From positions 1-26,869 of the forward strand of contig JAEDCW010000023.1 of the NCBI GenBank assembly GCA_016293975.1: DNA of 26,869 nt, given 5' to 3'. A program made the translations under genes and the position numbers. Shown piece after piece: positions 24,412-26,869 of this stretch. The stretch comes from Clostridia bacterium. GTDB taxonomy: Bacteria > Bacillota > Clostridia > Christensenellales > CAG-138. How positions within the stretch are numbered: position 1 is the stretch's first letter; each line of letters opens with the position of its first letter. The notes under the pieces are model-generated. The model worked only from the letters and a program-made list of their open reading frames with translations. It was not told the DNA's origin and made no database searches.

Positions 24412-24440
24412 TTGTACTAAGCACCACAGCGTGATATAAT
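24412..24440 (+). promoter_or_regulatory. Sigma-A-type promoter of pfkA-rlmD
   Basis: TTGTAC (24412-24417), 17 nt, TATAAT (24435-24440). It begins 4 nt after the dnaE stop. The predicted start is near 24447, 26 nt before the pfkA start codon. I see no terminator between dnaE and pfkA, so read-through may add to this promoter. Confidence 0.75.
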
Positions 24441-24472
24441 TTGCACGAGTTAAGTATTGGAGACAACAAAAA

Positions 24473-25438
24473 ATGAGAAAAATTGGTGTTTTAACGAGTG
24501 GAGGCGATACCCCCGGTATGAATTCCGCGATTCGCGCGGTGTTTAAGGAGGGCGTCAAACAGAACTTTACTGTCCTCGGCATATTTCACGGCTATCGTGG
24601 CCTTATAGAGGGCAACATCAGAGAGATGAACCACTCCGACGTTGAAAACATAATGCATAAGGGCGGTACCATACTCAGAACTGCAAGGAGCGAGGAGTTT
24701 AAGTCCCCGGAGGGACAGAAGCGCGCGCTTTCGGTTGCAAAGGCATATGGAATCGAGGGAATAGTGATAATAGGCGGCGACGGCAGCTACAGGGGCGCTA
24801 AGATACTCAACGATTTGGGCGTAGCGACAATCGGCGTTCCGGGAACGATAGATAACGATATGGGCTACACCGATTACACCATAGGCTTTAACACCGCCGT
24901 CAATACGATAACAAATGAGATTTACAATATAAGGGATACAATGCGCGCACACGACAGAGTAGGCGTTATCGAGGTAATGGGAAGAAACTGCGGAGATATT
25001 GCACTTTGGGCAGGCGTTGCAGGCGGTGCGGACATGATACTCGTTCCCGAGTGCCCCATGCCTTGGGATGAGGCTGCACAGAGATTGCAGGACTACAGGC
25101 TCAGAGGTAAGCTGACGAGCATAGTGGTTATGGCAGAGGGTGCAGGCAAGGCAGAGGATTTTGCGGCTTATGTGCGTGAAAGCACGGGCATCGAAATTAA
25201 GGCTATCGTACCCGGCTATACACAGCGTGGCGGCAATCCCGTTGCGTACGACAGGATACTCGCCTCACAGCTTGGACAGAGGGCGGTAGAATTGCTCGTC
25301 GAAGGTAAGGGCGGACGCGCGGTCGGTACGCGGAGAAACAGCATAATAGACGTTCCCCTCGAAGATGCGATAGGAAAGGTTGACTCGTTTGACGAGAAGC
25401 TATATGATTTTAACAACAACGTCTTAGCGAGGTTTTGA
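24473..25438 (+). CDS. pfkA: ATP-dependent 6-phosphofructokinase
   Basis: Converts fructose 6-phosphate and ATP to fructose 1,6-bisphosphate, the committed step of glycolysis. It has 321 residues, the length of bacterial PfkA. GGDGSYRGA and PGTIDND have Gly at the two positions that separate ATP enzymes (GGDGS, PGTIDND) from PPi enzymes (GGDDS, PKTIDND). Other motifs are VLTSGGDTPGMN, TILRTAR, and HDRVGVIEVMGR. Some usual residues differ: K25 where Bacillus has the allosteric R25; RGKLTS where Lys and His normally help bind ADP/PEP; and GYTQRGG where Escherichia coli H249 contacts the sugar phosphate. ATG 24473 is preceded by TTGGAGA. rlmD overlaps its stop by 1 nt. Many Clostridia place pyk here instead. 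Confidence 0.94.
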   Translation: MRKIGVLTSGGDTPGMNSAIRAVFKEGVKQNFTVLGIFHGYRGLIEGNIREMNHSDVENIMHKGGTILRTARSEEFKSPEGQKRALSVAKAYGIEGIVIIGGDGSYRGAKILNDLGVATIGVPGTIDNDMGYTDYTIGFNTAVNTITNEIYNIRDTMRAHDRVGVIEVMGRNCGDIALWAGVAGGADMILVPECPMPWDEAAQRLQDYRLRGKLTSIVVMAEGAGKAEDFAAYVRESTGIEIKAIVPGYTQRGGNPVAYDRILASQLGQRAVELLVEGKGGRAVGTRRNSIIDVPLEDAIGKVDSFDEKLYDFNNNVLARF

Positions 25439-26817
25439 TGAAACTTGCACCTCCTGTACGGAAGAACGACGATATTGAGCTGAGCATAACGGCGCTCAGC
25501 TCCGAAGGACAAGGCATAGGCAGAGTTGATGGCTATGCCGTATTTGTTATGGGCGCGGCGCCCGGAGACAGGGTGCGTTGTCACTGTATAAAAGTAACGT
25601 CGAGCTACGCCGTTGCAAAGCTTATCGAGATAATTGAGCCCTCTCCCGATAGGGTGCAGGAGAAGTGCCCGGTCGCAAACAGATGCGGCGGATGTTCGCT
25701 TCAGCACATCGCTTATTCCGCTCAGCTCGATGTAAAGCGCAAGCAGGTCGAAGATGCGCTCTCACGTTTGGGTGGCATAGAGAATCCCAATGTGTTTGCC
25801 ACAATCGGCATGGACGAGCCGTGGCGCTACCGCAATAAGGCGAGTTTCCCTGCGAGGGAGATGTCCCAGGGCGTTTGTTTTGGCTTCTTCGCAAAAAACA
25901 GCCACAGGATTGTGCCCATAGATGACTGCTTGATTCAAGACGAAAACGGCGTCGCAGTTATGAACGCTGTTCGTATGTGGGCAGAGGAATGCGGCATCAC
26001 CGTGTACGATGAGACTACGAGGAAGGGCGTTTTGAGGCACGTCGTAACTCGCACTACGTCGCTTGGGGAGACTATGGCAATTATCGTCACGACTAGACCC
26101 ATGAGGCGCGATGAGGAGCTTATCGAGAAGCTCACATCTGCCGTGCCGTCCGTTAAGTCAATAGTTAACAACATAAACAACACGAATTCAAATGTCATAT
26201 TCGGCGATACGTTTATAACCGTATACGGTGAATCGACCGTAAGGGAGCGCATTCTCGGAATAGACTTCAGCGTGAGTGCGCCATCGTTTTTGCAGGTAAA
26301 CCATGAGCAGACCGAGAAGCTTTATAACTGTGCGGTAGACGCACTGGAGCTTTGCGGCGATGAGCTCGTGTTTGACGTGTACTGCGGGATAGGAACGATA
26401 TCGCTTCCCGTTGCGCGCAGGGCAAAGAGGGTAATCGGCATAGAGGAGGTCGCGGAGGCTGTGTGTGACGCAAGGGCAAATGCGAACGCAAACAAGATAA
26501 CAAACGCCGAGTTTATTGCCGAGCGCGCGGAAATCATACTGCCTAAGCTGATAGAGGACGGAATGAGACCTGATGCCATAATACTGGACCCTCCGAGAAA
26601 GGGCTGTGACGCCGAAGTGCTGGAAGCCATTGCCGCGAGCGGTGTCGCAAAACTCGTGTACGTCTCCTGTAATCCTGCAACGCTCGCACGCGACTGCAAA
26701 CAGCTTATCGAATCCGGTTACAGACTCATCAGCGCCCAACCCGTGGATATGTTCCCGCAAACGTCCCATGTGGAGACAGTAGTATTGATGACGAGAACTA
26801 ACGCTGGAAAGGTCTGA
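25438..26817 (+). CDS. rlmD: 23S rRNA (uracil-C5)-methyltransferase, RlmD/RlmCD type
   Basis: An S-adenosylmethionine-dependent enzyme of the TrmA/RumA family that makes 5-methyluridine in 23S rRNA; position U1939 is typical, and some Gram-positive members also modify U747. It has 459 residues. An N-terminal TRAM domain (residues 5-65) is followed by the 4Fe-4S cysteines C77, C83, C86 and C164, matching the spacing in Escherichia coli RumA. The SAM loop is FDVYCGIGTIS, and the nucleophile C411 is in SCNPATLARD, with a SHVETVV close. ATG 25438 overlaps the pfkA stop by 1 nt; TTG 25435 is less likely. It shares the pfkA promoter. The final 52 nt of the window after its stop hold no gene I can support. 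Confidence 0.93.
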   Translation: MKLAPPVRKNDDIELSITALSSEGQGIGRVDGYAVFVMGAAPGDRVRCHCIKVTSSYAVAKLIEIIEPSPDRVQEKCPVANRCGGCSLQHIAYSAQLDVKRKQVEDALSRLGGIENPNVFATIGMDEPWRYRNKASFPAREMSQGVCFGFFAKNSHRIVPIDDCLIQDENGVAVMNAVRMWAEECGITVYDETTRKGVLRHVVTRTTSLGETMAIIVTTRPMRRDEELIEKLTSAVPSVKSIVNNINNTNSNVIFGDTFITVYGESTVRERILGIDFSVSAPSFLQVNHEQTEKLYNCAVDALELCGDELVFDVYCGIGTISLPVARRAKRVIGIEEVAEAVCDARANANANKITNAEFIAERAEIILPKLIEDGMRPDAIILDPPRKGCDAEVLEAIAASGVAKLVYVSCNPATLARDCKQLIESGYRLISAQPVDMFPQTSHVETVVLMTRTNAGKV

Positions 26818-26869
26818 AATGTACTGAAATAAAGGGATTCCGAGGTTTGCCCCCAAAAACCGGCGGCGG

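Noticed and set aside
26818..26869. Search for a gene or RNA in the last 52 bases
   Set aside because: No open frame with a ribosome site, no stem with a T-run and no tRNA-like segment is visible.

Overview
The window is a gene-dense stretch of bacterial chromosome with no RNA genes, insertion sequences, CRISPR arrays or phage genes that I can see. Gene content points to a spore-forming member of the Clostridia. It holds the germination protease gpr, spoIIGA-sigE and a ylmC/ymxH-type gene. It also has the Gram-positive orders secA-prfB and murB-rapZ-whiA, followed by dnaE and pfkA. Base composition looks intermediate, and AUA, AGA and AGG codons are frequent. A finer placement (for example the Christensenellales) would be a guess. 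Genes are tightly packed, with many 1-4 nt overlaps.

Layout. (1) 1-1030: end of a cluster of SipW/TasA-type exported proteins, namely a 5'-truncated secreted-protein gene and a membrane-anchored partner, closed by a terminator-like hairpin. (2) 1097-2842: gpr facing a DUF4846 lipoprotein gene, with stop codons that abut exactly. (3) 2928-7208: promoter, an unusually large secA, then prfB with its programmed +1 frameshift. (4) 7208-11287: a five-gene run on the same strand with a lipid or envelope flavour: HSL-type alpha/beta hydrolase, HHxxxDG acyltransferase, zinc-ribbon membrane protein (DUF6320-like), an 85-residue free-standing relative of the FakA C-terminal domain, and a DUF368 undecaprenyl-phosphate translocase-type protein. 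This is the part most likely to hold an undescribed system. (5) 11298-13562: an unrecognised 335-residue protein, a small PRC-barrel gene, a four-helix membrane protein (TIGR04086-like) and yajC with its own promoter and terminator. (6) 13614-16929, minus strand: spoIIGA-sigE, then a DUF2156 / GNAT acetyltransferase pair with its own promoter. (7) 17068-18213: a membrane-anchored solute-binding-protein-like gene divergent from spoIIGA. (8) 18188-26817, plus strand: murB-rapZ-whiA-dnaE, then pfkA-rlmD from a separate promoter. yvcK, which usually lies between rapZ and whiA, is absent.

Themes. Protein export (secA, yajC), cell-wall precursor supply and lipid-carrier recycling (murB, DUF368), sporulation (gpr, spoIIGA, sigE) and information processing (prfB, dnaE, rlmD, whiA) are mixed. 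Four of the five best sigma-A-type promoters share a TTGTA(A/C) -35 box exactly 17 nt from a TANAAT -10 box. All family assignments come from reading motifs by eye; no database search was run.
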